A stretch of DNA of 64,000 nt from JAIPDZ01 sp034522175. Lineage in GTDB: Bacteria > Desulfobacterota > DSM-4660 > Desulfatiglandales > Desulfatiglandaceae. The notes under the pieces are model-generated. The model was not told the origin of the DNA. It made no database searches and saw only the letters and a list, made by a program, of their open reading frames with translations. Shown piece by piece: positions 27,716 through 36,330 of this stretch. The first letter of the stretch is position 1, and every line of letters begins with the position of its first letter. A program made the position numbers and the translations under genes. The stretch is from the NCBI GenBank assembly GCA_034522175.1, contig JAXHLQ010000001.1:4836001-4900000 (forward strand). Reading direction: 5' to 3'.

Positions 27716-28017
27716 TTGATGCCGCTCCTTCCTCAGTTCTAATGCTCTCTTCGTTGATAAAAGGATCCAAACGATTCCATCGGTCCATCACCCGGATCGT
27801 GCATGGGTCATCGCTTACACAAAGATCGGCCGGCGATGGTTGATATTACTTAGTTTACCCCTCCCGGGTCAATCCGTTTTTCAAAGCCGGCATATCATAC
27901 GATTTTGTAGCATATTAACCTTTCATATTACAAAGCCGTACGATTTTTCAAAACCAACCCTGTTTACAAATATGTATCTTTATGACTAACTAAATCCAAA
28001 TTGTGTATCTTTATTAA
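27716..28017. other. Divergent intergenic region between the methyltransferase and amtB
   Basis: AT-rich in its right half. It holds the ribosome site of the methyltransferase gene at its left edge and two direct repeats of TGTATCTTTA (near 27973 and 28003) ahead of the amtB promoter, which may be regulator sites. No gene was seen. Confidence 0.4.
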
Positions 28018-28031
28018 GGTATAGTTTTTGC
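28018..28031 (+). promoter_or_regulatory. Sigma-54-type promoter of amtB-glnK
   Basis: GG at 28018-28019 and GC at 28030-28031 (AGGTATAGTTTTTGCT) have the fixed ten-base spacing of -24/-12 promoters and an intact TTGC half. The -24 half is imperfect (GGTAT for GGCAC). Control of amtB-glnK by sigma-54 and NtrC is common, which supports the call. Confidence 0.55.
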
Positions 28032-28095
28032 TAAACCCAATTTGTCAAAAAAATGAAGGAGACGCTTACAATCAAACCAAAAGAGGGAGGCGCAA

Positions 28096-29316
28096 ATGGA
28101 CACCGGAGACACCACGTTTATTTTGATCTGTGCGGCACTGGTCATGCTCATGACCATCGGCCTGGCCCTGTTTTATGCGGGGATGGTGAGAAGTAAGAAC
28201 GCCCTCGGGACCATCATGCAGAGCTTCATCATTATCGCACTCATTACCGTGGAGTGGATTTTGTGGGGCTACAGCATGGCCTTCGGCCCCGATAAATGGG
28301 GTGTCATCGGGGGTCTGGAATGGTTCGGGCTCAGGGGGGTGGGCATGGCACCCCACAGCGTCTATGCCACCACCATTCCCCATCAGGTCTTTATGATTTA
28401 TCAATGCATGTTCGCCGTCATCACCCCGGCCCTGATCACCGGGGCCTTTGCAGAACGCATGCGGTTCGGGCCTTTTCTCCTGTTCAGCCTCCTCTGGGCC
28501 ACATTCGTGTACAACCCCCTGGCCCACTGGATCTGGGGTGACGGGGGCTGGCTGGGACGTCTCGGTGTACTTGATTTTGCCGGAGGTGTCGCTGTCCATC
28601 TAAGCTCCGGGGTCGCGGCCCTGGCCGCCGCCATCCTCCTCGGAAAAAGAGAAGGCTTCGGGACCGAGGAGTTGCGACCCCACAATCTTCCCATGACCCT
28701 TTTGGGAGCCGGTCTCTTGTGGTTCGGCTGGTTCGGCTTCAACGCGGGCAGCGCACTCGCCGCCGGATCTCTGGCCGGCAGCGCGTTTGTGGCCACTCAT
28801 GTGGCCGGCACCACCGGGGCCCTCGCCTGGATCTTCATGGAATGGAGAGTCACGGGAAAAGCCACCACCCTGGGCGGGGCCAGCGGCGCCATTGCCGGAC
28901 TGGCCACCGTGACGCCGGCTGCCGGCTTTGTGGGTCCCATTTCAGCCGCCATCATCGGTATTCTGGCCGGGGTGGGCTGTTATCTCGGGATCATGGCCAA
29001 GAACCGCTTCGGATATGACGACAGCCTGGATGTGGTGGGCATTCACGGGGTGGGCGGTGTCCTGGGTCTCCTGGTCACGGGTCTTTTCGCCAGTGTGGCC
29101 ATCAACCCGGGAGGGGCGGACGGCCTCTTTTACGGAAACCCGGCCCAGTTGGGCATCCAGTGTGTTGCGATCGGGATCACCATGATATACACCTTTGTCG
29201 TAAGCTATATTCTGTTGAAAGTCGTGGACAAGCTCTTCGGGCTCCGCGTGGAGCTGCGGGACGAACGGAGTGGACTGGATATCACCCAGCATGAAGAAAC
29301 CGCATACAACTTCTAA
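28096..29316 (+). CDS. amtB: Ammonium transporter AmtB
   Basis: 406 residues with 11 membrane segments in the Amt order. The two pore histidines are in DFAGGVAVHLSSGVAALAAA and VVGIHGVGGVLGLLVTGLF. VYNPLAHWIWGDGGWLGRLG and WFGFNAGSALAAGSLAGSAF are other family blocks. The C-terminal tail ending DERSGLDITQHEETAYNF is the usual GlnK-binding region. The trimer conducts NH3/NH4+ into the cell. GGGAGG lies seven bases before the ATG, and the -24/-12 promoter is 65 bases upstream. glnK follows 23 bases later. There is no clear signal peptide beyond the first helix, unlike enterobacterial AmtB. Confidence 0.96.
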   Translation: MDTGDTTFILICAALVMLMTIGLALFYAGMVRSKNALGTIMQSFIIIALITVEWILWGYSMAFGPDKWGVIGGLEWFGLRGVGMAPHSVYATTIPHQVFMIYQCMFAVITPALITGAFAERMRFGPFLLFSLLWATFVYNPLAHWIWGDGGWLGRLGVLDFAGGVAVHLSSGVAALAAAILLGKREGFGTEELRPHNLPMTLLGAGLLWFGWFGFNAGSALAAGSLAGSAFVATHVAGTTGALAWIFMEWRVTGKATTLGGASGAIAGLATVTPAAGFVGPISAAIIGILAGVGCYLGIMAKNRFGYDDSLDVVGIHGVGGVLGLLVTGLFASVAINPGGADGLFYGNPAQLGIQCVAIGITMIYTFVVSYILLKVVDKLFGLRVELRDERSGLDITQHEETAYNF

Positions 29317-29339
29317 TGATAAGAGAGAGGTGAAACACG

Positions 29340-29678
29340 ATGAAGAAGATAGAAGCCATTATCAAGCCGTTTCGGGTGGACGACGTCAAAAAGGGCCTTT
29401 CAAATCTCGGGATCAAAGGGATGACCGTAAGCGAGGTCAGGGGTTTCGGGCGCCAGCGGGGGCACAAGGAGGTCTACCGGGGGGCGGAATACCAGGTGGA
29501 TTTCGTGGCCAAAATCAAGATAGAAATCGTCCTGGAAGCATCAATGGTCCCCGATGCCATGAAGGTTATTCAGGATCAGGCCCGAACGGGGGAGATCGGG
29601 GACGGAAAGATTTTTGTCATCCCGGTAGAGCAGGCCGTTCGCATCCGCACCGGCGAATCGGGCAAGGAAGCCCTTTGA
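29340..29678 (+). CDS. glnK: Nitrogen regulatory protein P-II (GlnK)
   Basis: 112 residues, the standard P-II length. It contains KKIEAIIKPFRVDDVKKGLS at the start, GMTVSEVRGFGRQRGHKEVY, the T-loop YRGAEYQVDFVAKIKIEIV with the uridylylatable Tyr, and TGEIGDGKIFVIPVEQAVRI with the ATP/2-oxoglutarate-binding B and C loops. It binds ATP/ADP and 2-oxoglutarate and plugs AmtB when nitrogen is ample. It follows amtB by 23 bases with a GAGAGG site, clearly one operon. Confidence 0.96.
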   Translation: MKKIEAIIKPFRVDDVKKGLSNLGIKGMTVSEVRGFGRQRGHKEVYRGAEYQVDFVAKIKIEIVLEASMVPDAMKVIQDQARTGEIGDGKIFVIPVEQAVRIRTGESGKEAL

Positions 29679-29806
29679 TGCTTTGTATGAGTCTGGCCAG
29701 GGTTATGCGACATACCTTGACTCTCCAGGGGACTTCCTTTATGTTGTTTTCTCAGTGAATTCATCGCTTGTAACTTCACTCACTACCACACAAGGAGACA
29801 CCCATT

Positions 29807-29839
29807 ATGAGAAGTAAACCCTAACGTTGAGAGGGGTTT
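29807..29839 (+). other. Orphan ribosome site and start codon at the edge of the accessory block
   Basis: AAGGAG (29792-29797) is followed after nine bases by ATG (29807) and only four more codons before TAA. The sequence AAACCC (29816-29821) and GGGTTT (29834-29839) forms a weak hairpin here. It looks like the surviving start of a gene once linked to amtB-glnK, cut at the border of the secreted-protein block. A tiny leader or a weak terminator is also possible. Confidence 0.35.
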
Positions 29840-29883
29840 GGTGCCAATTTAGGGCTTTCAGGGTCTTAAATAGGTAAGGCCGA

Positions 29884-31350
29884 CTACGGCTGTTTAACAT
29901 AGACCTTGGATCCCAACGGTGCATGAAATCCCTGCTCGACCGTGACCACAGGGGCCTGGAAGGTCACAGTGGCCCCGGCTTCAATCACCACGTTCGCCCC
30001 GATGGTGAGTGAACCCGCGTTGGTACAGGTGCAGTCACATCCCGCAGGGAAGGTCACGTTTTCCACACGGGGACCGGAACAGGGAGGGCAGGCCACGGTC
30101 CTCTCATAAGCGCCAATGTCGTAGCCCGCACCCTGGGGCCTTGCATTCCCATCCAGGTCATCCGTGATCTCAAGAAGGAGGGTTCCCCCATCGACGGCCA
30201 GGGCGGTCGCCGGCAGGTGATAATCAGTCCCGGGAGAAACAAAGGTCTGAGCGGCGGTCTGACTGAAGGAGTGAGAATCCTGGCCATAGCCGCTCTGCCA
30301 TTGCCCGAGGTCGATTGTGGTGTCATCTACGCTGACCCTCTCGAGAATGTTGTAGTCGCTCAAAAACCTCGTAAGGCTGGATGAATCTATCTCAAGGCCA
30401 CCCCTTCCGGAGTTTTCGTGGATCAGAATATTGTCGACCACCTTAGAGTCGGAACTCCCGTTTTTCAGGTTAACGGCCCATCGTCCGTCTGACGGCATGT
30501 GAACCGTATTGCTGTAGTACTTGTTGTTTTTGCTGCCCCACTTCTCTCCCTGGCCATCATCCCAGGCAGCAATGCCACCGGCATGGTTACGGTACATTAG
30601 ATTGTTTGCGATCAGGCTGTCACGAACCGAGGCCAGGTTGATGGCCGCTCCTCCGCCAGTGCCGTTTTCATAGAGGACGTTGTGAGTCACCACACAATCA
30701 CTGCTGATGCCATCGCCGCCCATGGAGGGATCGGCATTAATCTGGATCCCGCACCCGGTGTTATGGTGACACGTATTGTAGCGGATGACCGCATTATCGC
30801 CGCTGTTGCTGTGATAGATGCCGTGTTCTTCTTCTGAATAGCTGCACTCGTTGTATTCGGCGGTAAAGTGCTCAGCAAAACCGGTAAAGATGCCCCATTT
30901 CCGGTTGTGGTGGCAGAAACAATTCCGCACTGTGACGTGTTCCGCCTCCCGAATGTCGATCCCCGCATTTGTCGGGGCGCCCGTGACCTCCAGACCGTCA
31001 ATGACCCACCAGTCGTAGCCCTCGATTTCAATGATGCTCCCCTTTATGTTGTCGAGACCGACGTCATTGATGAGCGGGGTGGCGCCTTCATCGGCTCGAA
31101 AGGTGATGGGAAAACCCGATGTCCCGCCCGATTGGGCCCTGAACCCCGCACAAGTGCCGGTCCGGATCATGACCGTGTCCCCTGCGCTGACATTATCCGC
31201 CGCATGCTGGAGCGTTTGCCAGGGGGCGGACGAAGAACCTGGAGATTCATCGTTCCCGGTAGGCGACACATAATAGGTGGCTGCGTAAACAGGCACGGAC
31301 ACGAGAAGCAAGAGGAGGCTAAGAACGGTAGAGTGAGGTGCGCTCTTCAT
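29884..31350 (-). CDS. Secreted right-handed beta-helix protein with C-terminal shared domain
   Basis: 488 residues. The signal peptide (STVLSLLLLLVSVPVYA) is followed by TYYVSPTGNDESPGSSSAPW and WQTLQHAADNVSAGDTVMIR, the standard N-terminal cap of parallel beta-helix proteins. Many short rungs follow (VTVRNCFCHHNRKWGIFTGF, NAVIRYNTCHHNTGCGIQIN, SLIANNLMYRNHAGGIAAWD). Residues about 405-415 carry ARPQGAGYDIGAYE, the typical end of such helices. The last 68 residues begin CPPCSGPRVENVTFPAG, continue with GATVTFQAPVVTVEQGFHA, and form a domain repeated in two neighbouring proteins. Pectate-lyase-like polysaccharide binding or cleavage is plausible; no catalytic residues are assigned. Confidence 0.8.
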   Translation of the reverse strand: MKSAPHSTVLSLLLLLVSVPVYAATYYVSPTGNDESPGSSSAPWQTLQHAADNVSAGDTVMIRTGTCAGFRAQSGGTSGFPITFRADEGATPLINDVGLDNIKGSIIEIEGYDWWVIDGLEVTGAPTNAGIDIREAEHVTVRNCFCHHNRKWGIFTGFAEHFTAEYNECSYSEEEHGIYHSNSGDNAVIRYNTCHHNTGCGIQINADPSMGGDGISSDCVVTHNVLYENGTGGGAAINLASVRDSLIANNLMYRNHAGGIAAWDDGQGEKWGSKNNKYYSNTVHMPSDGRWAVNLKNGSSDSKVVDNILIHENSGRGGLEIDSSSLTRFLSDYNILERVSVDDTTIDLGQWQSGYGQDSHSFSQTAAQTFVSPGTDYHLPATALAVDGGTLLLEITDDLDGNARPQGAGYDIGAYERTVACPPCSGPRVENVTFPAGCDCTCTNAGSLTIGANVVIEAGATVTFQAPVVTVEQGFHAPLGSKVYVKQP

Positions 31351-31380
31351 ATCGAACCGCCGAATTTGAGGCAGGAAATC

Positions 31381-32976
31381 TCATTGCCTGAAATGAACTC
31401 GAGCGCCGTTTGCAATGGTGACGCCCGCCCGAATAGTCACTAACGGGGCACTAAAAGTGACCGTAGCGCCGTCTGGTATGGCCAAGCCGCTGCCGGTCTT
31501 GACAGTGATAGATGAGGATGCGATGAACTCGACGACAGCGCCGCTCGGAATCGTCACCCCGGTATTAATGGCGATGGATGTGGCTTCGCATCGGCACGTC
31601 GAGCCGGAGGGAAAACGTACATTGCTCAGGGATACAGCGCCGCCGGAGCAGGGTGGGCAGGAGAAACTGCTGAAGGTCCAGACATGGACGACTGCGGCAT
31701 TGTTGTCAGTGCCGCCAAGTCCTCTTTCCACCATAAACAGCCGCCCTCCTGCCGGGTCCACTGCCATACCGCCCACGTCTCCGCACACGTTACCCTGCAC
31801 ATCTCCTTGCAAGTAGAAGACATCGGGCCGCCAGATGGTGTAGGGCAAGACAGTCCAAGGCGTTGCACTCGATACATTTTCGCCTAATTCATCGACATCG
31901 TAGAAAATGATCTGCCGCTCGTACGGGTTGCAGTGATAGCCGTGAGAATCGCTGCAGGGATCATTGCACTCCACAGGGGGTTCATCATAACAGTTGGTTC
32001 CCAGTCCCTTGTACCCCAAAAGGAGGATAGCCTGGCGGCTGCCATTGTCCACAAAGGCCCCGCCAGTCCATGAATCGCACATGGTAAAAGCCGGGTAGTC
32101 GCATTGACTTGGATCCCCCACATTAGGCCCTGCGCACCCCGGGAATTTGACGCGATAATACAAAAACGGGAGCGCATCCAGGTTGCCGGTGGGATTATCT
32201 GTGTTAAGGGCCTGAAAGGCAAACAGAGTGGGGCCTTGAGAACCGCCCTGAGTGGTGACCGGATCGTAACCGACCGGCGTTCCCCTGGAACGACCGGTAA
32301 CCAGGATCCTGCCGCCCAGGTACCGGTCCGCATACCACTGGGGCACCGTAAACAGATATGAGCCCATTTTACGTCCATGATAGGGCGTAGTTTCAGGACC
32401 AACATGGAACATCCCCCGCGCCCCGCTTCCGTTCAGGTTGGCCATCCAAATGGTAGGGAAAGTATGTTCCCCCACAGCTCCTTCAGCGTACCAGAATTCG
32501 ATGGATCCATATACCTTGTCCGCTGTTTGCGTTCCCCTGCGCGGGACATACTCCATGTCGCTCACAAAAACATACTCGCGATGCACTGATGACGCCAGTC
32601 CGCCGTCAAAGTTGACCATGCCGCCCAAAAGGGTGGCCTGGGGCAGGTTTTCCCAGTTTGTCTCGATAGCTGGCGCAGGGATGGCAATCTCACCATAGTA
32701 TGCGCTGCAGTTCCAAGAGGGGTCCCAACAGCTCTCGCCGGGATGATTCTGATCGAAAAGAAGTTCAAATCCAGTGACCAATAGGGAACCTGCGCCGCTG
32801 TTTCCGGGGGGATAATACGAAACACCCCTCGCCCCCCAGTTAAAATCGTCGGGCAGGCGGAAGGCGCCCTGGTAGACAAGGTCCGATGGCTGAAGCCGCT
32901 CCCCGAAGCTGATGCAAGGTACCAGAAGTAAAAGAAAGGGGAATAATCTTATGCCTGCTCTTAAATATCGCCCCAT
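31381..32976 (-). CDS. Large secreted protein with the shared C-terminal domain
   Basis: 531 residues. The signal peptide (RLFPFLLLLVPCISFG) is followed by ERLQPSDLVYQGAFRLPDDF and a long soluble region rich in Gly, Trp and Cys pairs (SCWDPSWNCSAYYGE, PPVECNDPCSDSHGYHC). No enzyme family is recognised; blades such as GGMAVDPAGGRLFMVERGLG resemble a beta-propeller. The last 90 residues start CPPCSGGAVSLSNVRFPSG and end AGVTIANGARVHFRQ. They are the same type as the tail of the beta-helix protein 31 bases downstream, but with one extra repeat unit. Export and surface display are inferred. Confidence 0.7.
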   Translation of the reverse strand: MGRYLRAGIRLFPFLLLLVPCISFGERLQPSDLVYQGAFRLPDDFNWGARGVSYYPPGNSGAGSLLVTGFELLFDQNHPGESCWDPSWNCSAYYGEIAIPAPAIETNWENLPQATLLGGMVNFDGGLASSVHREYVFVSDMEYVPRRGTQTADKVYGSIEFWYAEGAVGEHTFPTIWMANLNGSGARGMFHVGPETTPYHGRKMGSYLFTVPQWYADRYLGGRILVTGRSRGTPVGYDPVTTQGGSQGPTLFAFQALNTDNPTGNLDALPFLYYRVKFPGCAGPNVGDPSQCDYPAFTMCDSWTGGAFVDNGSRQAILLLGYKGLGTNCYDEPPVECNDPCSDSHGYHCNPYERQIIFYDVDELGENVSSATPWTVLPYTIWRPDVFYLQGDVQGNVCGDVGGMAVDPAGGRLFMVERGLGGTDNNAAVVHVWTFSSFSCPPCSGGAVSLSNVRFPSGSTCRCEATSIAINTGVTIPSGAVVEFIASSSITVKTGSGLAIPDGATVTFSAPLVTIRAGVTIANGARVHFRQ

Positions 32977-33054
32977 TTTCCACCTCCATTTGTATCGTGA
33001 GACCCGGTGACATTAACATATTAACTGTCTCGTAATACTATTGACATTTTCGTC

Positions 33055-33075
33055 ATGCCGGACTCGATCCGGCAT
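33055..33075. repeat. Palindromic repeat ATGCCGGA-(5)-TCCGGCAT
   Basis: A perfect 8-base inverted repeat with a five-base loop in the gap between two secreted-protein genes. Arms of the same sequence lie at 21075-21119. Similar C/G-rich palindromes are widespread REP-like elements. Confidence 0.55.
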
Positions 33076-33153
33076 CCAGAAACAGACAATTATCAACTCT
33101 GGCGGTTTGCTTCAAGTTCCATGCCCTTACGGACACACTGCAAACAGATGTGT

Positions 33154-34194
33154 TCATGGGGCAACCACCCTGATGTCAGGCAGCAGCCTTACGATCGCCC
33201 CTCCTGTTACAACCGGTGCATACATTCCGGTTGTCCCCGTCTGTCCTGTGAATGCATCGTTCCAGCCCCCGGTGAGGGTCACCGTGCCGGCCGTGCTTTT
33301 GGTCGGGGTCTCGTTGAAGGTTCTCCCGACAACTCTGATCTCGATGCCGTCGCCGGCTGCGGTCATGGCCGCCTGAATGGTGTCGTAGCATGGACTCTGT
33401 TGTCCACAGCCTTCTGGATTGACATAGAAGACTGTCGCAGAGGGGTTCCATCCTGCTATTCTCGCAAGGAGCCACCAAAAGGCCCTCCCTTTTCGGTAAC
33501 AGTTGAAGCACTGGGAATGGGCGCAACTTACACATCCATAGTCAGGACAACTGTGGGATGCGCACCAGGTTGTGCACCACTCGCACCAGTCAGAACCATC
33601 TTTAAAGTAGTCTCCGTCAGGATTATAGCTCTCGATGTCTGCGAAATCGAATAGAACTTTATTGTTGGCCGTGCAATAGGCGCGAATCTGGTTGTTGTGT
33701 GTGTAAAGTGTCCCTGAGAGACCGCTTCCGTCCAGGTGTCCGGTCATGTACACAAACGTAACACTCGGGTAGTCTGCTTCAAGGTTGCTCATTCGGCTGA
33801 GATAGTCATCCACATTGGTGCCTTCGTCGGATAACTGCCCGCACCACGACCACATGACCAAGTTGGTTTGAGGATGATCGGCAAGATATTTTCGGGTTTC
33901 CGATTCCCAGGCTGGGTTGCCCGAGTCTATCCCGTATTCATCAACAACGGGTTGCTCGTAGAGGGCGGCATTTTCAACTTCCAGCATAGACAACCCTGTC
34001 ATTACCTGGCTTCCGTGGGAGGTATGGCCGTAGTAGATGCGAAATGCGGATCGCACCTGCGTAAAATAAGATGCAGGTATGTTACTGAATTCGTTAGCGG
34101 ATTGATGGTCTGCGATGGTCGCTCCGATGGCCGCGGGAGTCGCTTGGAATAATATCAGGAAGAAAACGCAAAGAATCACGCCCCTAAGAAGCAT
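33154..34194 (-). CDS. Secreted SGNH-like hydrolase with Cys-rich insert
   Basis: About 346 residues from the ATG at 34194, preceded by GGAAGGTG; the frame is open upstream to 34299, but the signal peptide (LLRGVILCVFFLILFQATPA) starts here. IYYGHTSHGSQVMTGLSMLE resembles the first block of SGNH/GDSL-type proteins. VMWSWCGQLSDEGTNVDDYL and VTFVYMTGHLDGSGLSGTLY carry the other polar residues. Residues about 235-265 are very rich in Cys (CEWCTTWCASHSCPDYGC), perhaps disulfide-bonded or metal-binding. The end (YDTIQAAMTAAGDGIEIRVV) is like the start of a beta-helix, so the protein may be truncated. The substrate is unknown. Confidence 0.6.
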   Translation of the reverse strand: MLLRGVILCVFFLILFQATPAAIGATIADHQSANEFSNIPASYFTQVRSAFRIYYGHTSHGSQVMTGLSMLEVENAALYEQPVVDEYGIDSGNPAWESETRKYLADHPQTNLVMWSWCGQLSDEGTNVDDYLSRMSNLEADYPSVTFVYMTGHLDGSGLSGTLYTHNNQIRAYCTANNKVLFDFADIESYNPDGDYFKDGSDWCEWCTTWCASHSCPDYGCVSCAHSQCFNCYRKGRAFWWLLARIAGWNPSATVFYVNPEGCGQQSPCYDTIQAAMTAAGDGIEIRVVGRTFNETPTKSTAGTVTLTGGWNDAFTGQTGTTGMYAPVVTGGAIVRLLPDIRVVAP

Positions 34195-34334
34195 CACCTT
34201 CCCGGCAGCCCGTCCACCGTTTCGTGCAAGTTGACTCAAATAGAGCGCATGACTTTCCTTTGACAGGTTCGATTGCACACAAAACTTCAGAGTGATCATG
34301 GAGCCTCCAGCAGAAATTCGGAAAGGCGTTGAAT

Positions 34335-34730
34335 CTATTGCTGTTTGATATGGACGATAGCACCGTCTTCCGCATGAAATCCAGGGATAATGCGCACGAT
34401 CGGGGCTTTAAAGGTGACTGTGGCGCCGGTCTGAACCACGACATCGGTTCCGATGATCATGGAAATGTCGGCCTCGCATTCACATGTCGTGCCATTGGCA
34501 AAGAGGGCCTTGTCGAGGGTCACCTCAATGCCTGAACAATCGGGACACGAGTCATATTCATCTGCTCCCAGATCATATCCGCCGCCCTGGGGTCTGACCT
34601 CTCCGTCTATGTCATCATTCAGACCATCAATGTCCCGGCCCTGGTTCACCACGGTAGGAACCGGGTAGGCCAGATGGAGATCCCCTTCCCTCGGATAGAT
34701 CAACGGCCTGACTCGGCAATTTTGCATAAA
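34335..34730 (-). pseudogene. 5'-truncated beta-helix protein with the shared C-terminal domain
   Basis: The frame resumes mid-protein: DIDGLNDDIDGEVRPQGGGY with DLGADE is the end of a parallel beta-helix, as in the gene ending at 29884. The shared tail follows: CPDCSGIEVTLDKALFANG, CECEADISMIIGTDVVVQTG, GATVTFKAPIVRIIPGFHA, ending VHIKQQ. There is no signal peptide and no helix rungs, and the frame runs directly into the truncated binding-protein gene, so the first 400 or so residues are missing. It is a remnant left by recombination or deletion near 34750. Confidence 0.65.
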
Positions 34731-34767
34731 ACGGCACCAAATACTCAGGGACGTAAATTCCGGAATC

Positions 34768-35493
34768 TTAGTCATGATCGTCTCTGATTCTGCGAAAAGG
34801 CATTACCGATTTCCCATGTAAATGAACTGGAGTGTCAAGTATCGCATTGAACAGCAGACCATTTTTCCCGCCTTTGTTGATCTGCTCACACGTAACCAAC
34901 AGCCAAGTCGCCTCAAGGCCATGGGGGAGAAACTGCCGCCAGTTCCCGCAATACCTCGTCCTGGCTTTCGGCAAGCGAAACCTGGCCCCCCACAGCCCCT
35001 TGGCCTGCAGGACGTCGTGGGCTGCGTCTCCCCGCTGCACCACGATCCGTTTACCGGTTAGATCGTCGAGCGTCACCGGCGGATCGCCCTCGCCCTTTCG
35101 CACAAAGCTGACATAATGATGCACGGCGTGGGGTTGGGTGAAGTCAAATCTCAGGTCACGTTCCGGGAGATAGAATATCCCCTGCAAGACATCGATTTGG
35201 CCCTCCTCCATGCCCTTCACCATCTCCGCCCAGGGACCGAACCGAATCTCCACATCGAGCCCCATTTCCATGGCGATGGCCCGCGTAAGCTCCACATTGT
35301 ATCCTGTTGGCCGACCGTTCTCGTCTAAGTACTCAAAGGGCGGGTAGTCGATCTCGGCCGCGCTCTGTATTGGCGGGGCCTCCGCCATCGCCGCGAATGG
35401 CGAAACAAGTAGACATGCCAGCGCGAGTGACAGGAAAATGCCCCGTGCGGAGCGCGGAGTTCGGAACGCGGAACGCGGAAGTAACAATCTCAT
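34768..35493 (-). pseudogene. Extracellular solute-binding protein (family 3), truncated and frameshifted
   Basis: From the Met of MRLLLPRSAF, a signal peptide (GIFLSLALACLLVSPFAAMA) leads into a PBPb/SBP_bac_3 domain: IDYPPFEYLDENGRPTGYNV, LTRAIAMEMGLDVEIRFGPW, GQIDVLQGIFYLPERDLRFD, FTQPHAVHHYVSFVRKG, LTGKRIVVQRGDAAHDVLQA. After GLWG the frame breaks near 35000. Another frame gives the expected LAESQDEVLRELAA, but the second lobe is missing. Such N-terminal domains are either amino-acid ABC receptors or the sensor part of hybrid kinases. An open frame extends upstream to 35571 through low-complexity repeats and is not thought to be coding. Confidence 0.65.
35445..35482. repeat. Short tandem repeat of GCGGAACGCGGA type
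   Basis: Imperfect copies of a 7-10 base unit (GCGGAGCGCGGAG, CGGAACGCGGAACGCGGA) lie inside or just after the start region of the truncated binding-protein gene. A further copy (GAACGCGGAGCGC) is at 35577-35589. Confidence 0.5.
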
Positions 35494-35571
35494 GACCACC
35501 TCATGACTATCCATGACTACCCCTAACCGCCCATGACCATCCCTGACCATCCATAACCACCTCATGACCAT
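35492..35571. repeat. Degenerate tandem repeat of (C)CATGACCATC type
   Basis: About seven imperfect copies of a 10-13 base unit with the core CATGAC(C/T)A follow one another (for example CCCATGACCATCCCTGACCA). The open frame across it is Met/Val/Trp/Gly-rich and does not look coding. Confidence 0.6.
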
Positions 35572-36330
35572 ATTCTGAACGCGGAGCGCACGTCATCAGA
35601 CGCCTTTCGCCAGATGCCTCAGGGCTCAGGAAGATCGAGCAGAAAGCGCCAGGCAGGAACCACCTTGATGATGCCGCTTTCGGTTTCCTTCTTTCGCTCT
35701 TCATCAATTCAGCATAAATGTCTCTTTTCATCATGTGTAATGCTGACAGGGAAAAAGCGTTTGTCAAGGGATTCGGGCTAATTATGTGCCAGAAATCACT
35801 TTATTCGGACTTAAATCGTGCTTTTGGTCACAAATAGAGGCTGTAAATCCAGATGTCGGCTATGATTGTTGATGGACAGCCCATGACCACCTTTATCAAT
35901 GAAGAAGTATAATTGAGACGTCTCGGAAACTCTATAACTATTTGAAAGTAAATGTTTTTAATGCCATCATTACGATATGCCACGCCCATGAAATGATGGA
36001 ATACTGGAACATTGGAATGGTGGTTAAAATCGTATAACTTCTGTGTTTGGATTAAGGGTATTGGGGTTAATATTTGCGAGTTCTCCATGAATGTTTTTGT
36101 AGGTTTCTGGGATAATCACGCCTTCATGGCAATCATGGCACTCCCAAACGAATGGTTGCCCTTTTTTGATGCGGAAAAATTGCTCTCAAAGCGTAAAATA
36201 CGACGCCGTGGGATACGCCATATGTGACCACAAAATGTACATTGACAGCGGTGTTAAGCGAAATGCTAATTGCTCCATCCAGATACATCTATTTCTGGAT
36301 GGGATTTCACGTTTTTATGCGATGAGCCGG
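35572..36330. other. Gene-free stretch with decayed gene pieces
   Basis: No intact gene was found. On the minus strand near 35735-35690 a frame starts MMKRDIYAELMKSERRKP, which resembles the first residues of DUF4143-type AAA ATPases, but it does not continue into a Walker motif. The right half (35770-36330) is AT-richer with short open frames lacking ribosome sites. Confidence 0.4.

Noticed and set aside
34195..34299. Upstream start of the SGNH-like protein at 34299
   Set aside because: The signal peptide and a GGAAGGTG ribosome site place the start at 34194.
29879..34300. The secreted-protein block as a prophage
   Set aside because: No structural, lysis, integrase or packaging genes were seen; the proteins have signal peptides and polysaccharide-type folds.
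35492..35589. CRISPR-like tandem repeats
   Set aside because: The repeats are short, degenerate and directly adjacent without unique spacers, so this is low-complexity DNA.
35690..35740. Possible start of a DUF4143-type ATPase (MKRDIYAELMK)
   Set aside because: Only about 16 residues match and no P-loop follows, so it is not listed as a gene.
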